DNA of 5,627 bases. Origin: Pseudomonadota bacterium (GTDB lineage Bacteria > Desulfobacterota > Desulfarculia > Desulfarculales > JAHJDS01). A model generated the notes under the pieces. That model was not told where the DNA came from. It saw only the letters and a program-made list of their open reading frames with translations, and did no database searches. Shown here piece after piece: positions 5,627-5,627 of this stretch (position 1 is the stretch's first letter; the number at the start of each line of letters is the position of its first letter). The stretch is from contig JAHJDS010000054.1 in the NCBI GenBank assembly GCA_018812395.1, forward strand, positions 1-5,627, read 5' to 3'. The position numbers were made by a program, and so were the translations under genes.

Positions 5627-5627
5627 G

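Noticed and set aside
1..5627. CRISPR arrays, tRNA or rRNA genes, insertion sequences, phage or defence genes
   Set aside because: No spaced repeats, tRNA-like cloverleaf, transposase motif or mobile-element ends were seen on either strand.

Overview
The window is GC-rich bacterial DNA. Its main content is the 3' part of a Wood-Ljungdahl (reductive acetyl-CoA) gene cluster on the minus strand. From right to left it holds the C-terminal third of the acetyl-CoA synthase subunit (AcsB), the complete large subunit of the corrinoid/iron-sulfur protein (AcsC), and a methyltetrahydrofolate:corrinoid protein methyltransferase (AcsE). High GC, an anaerobic C1 pathway and a GT20 trehalose-type synthase nearby fit a Desulfobacterota organism of the Desulfarculus kind or a related uncultured anaerobe. 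That placement is an inference; nothing in the window fixes the taxon.

Layout. 2-586 (+): 3' end of a glycosyltransferase family 20 gene (trehalose-6-phosphate synthase type). 587-668: convergent gap holding a textbook terminator for the minus strand. 669-1175 (-): small lysine-rich exported protein with its own consensus-like promoter, ribosome binding site and terminator. 1176-1367: promoter region, then sequence in which I see no gene. 1368-2402 (-): L-asparaginase of the Rhizobium etli asparaginase II family. 2403-2532: short gap with two tandem hairpins, one of them a strong terminator, and an upstream in-frame GTG with a good ribosome binding site. 2533-3465 (-): acsE. 3565-4911 (-): acsC. 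5015-5626 (-): acsB, continuing off the right edge.

How the genes work together. AcsE moves the methyl group of methyl-tetrahydrofolate to the cobalt of the corrinoid/iron-sulfur protein, whose large subunit is AcsC. That protein hands the methyl group to the nickel-iron-sulfur A-cluster of AcsB, where it joins CO and CoA to make acetyl-CoA, or the reverse in acetate oxidisers. The three genes share strand and order and are separated by gaps of about 100 bases, each containing a GC-rich inverted repeat. The small corrinoid protein subunit (acsD) and CO dehydrogenase (acsA) are not in the window. The terminator after acsE closes the cluster, but it lies only about 20 bases before the asparaginase ATG. 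How the asparaginase is transcribed is therefore the most puzzling regulatory point here.

I do not see a clearly new biological system. The most unusual points are the asparaginase leader arrangement, the perfect 13-bp intercistronic hairpin between acsB and acsC, the missing acsD, and small protein-level departures in AcsE and AcsB.
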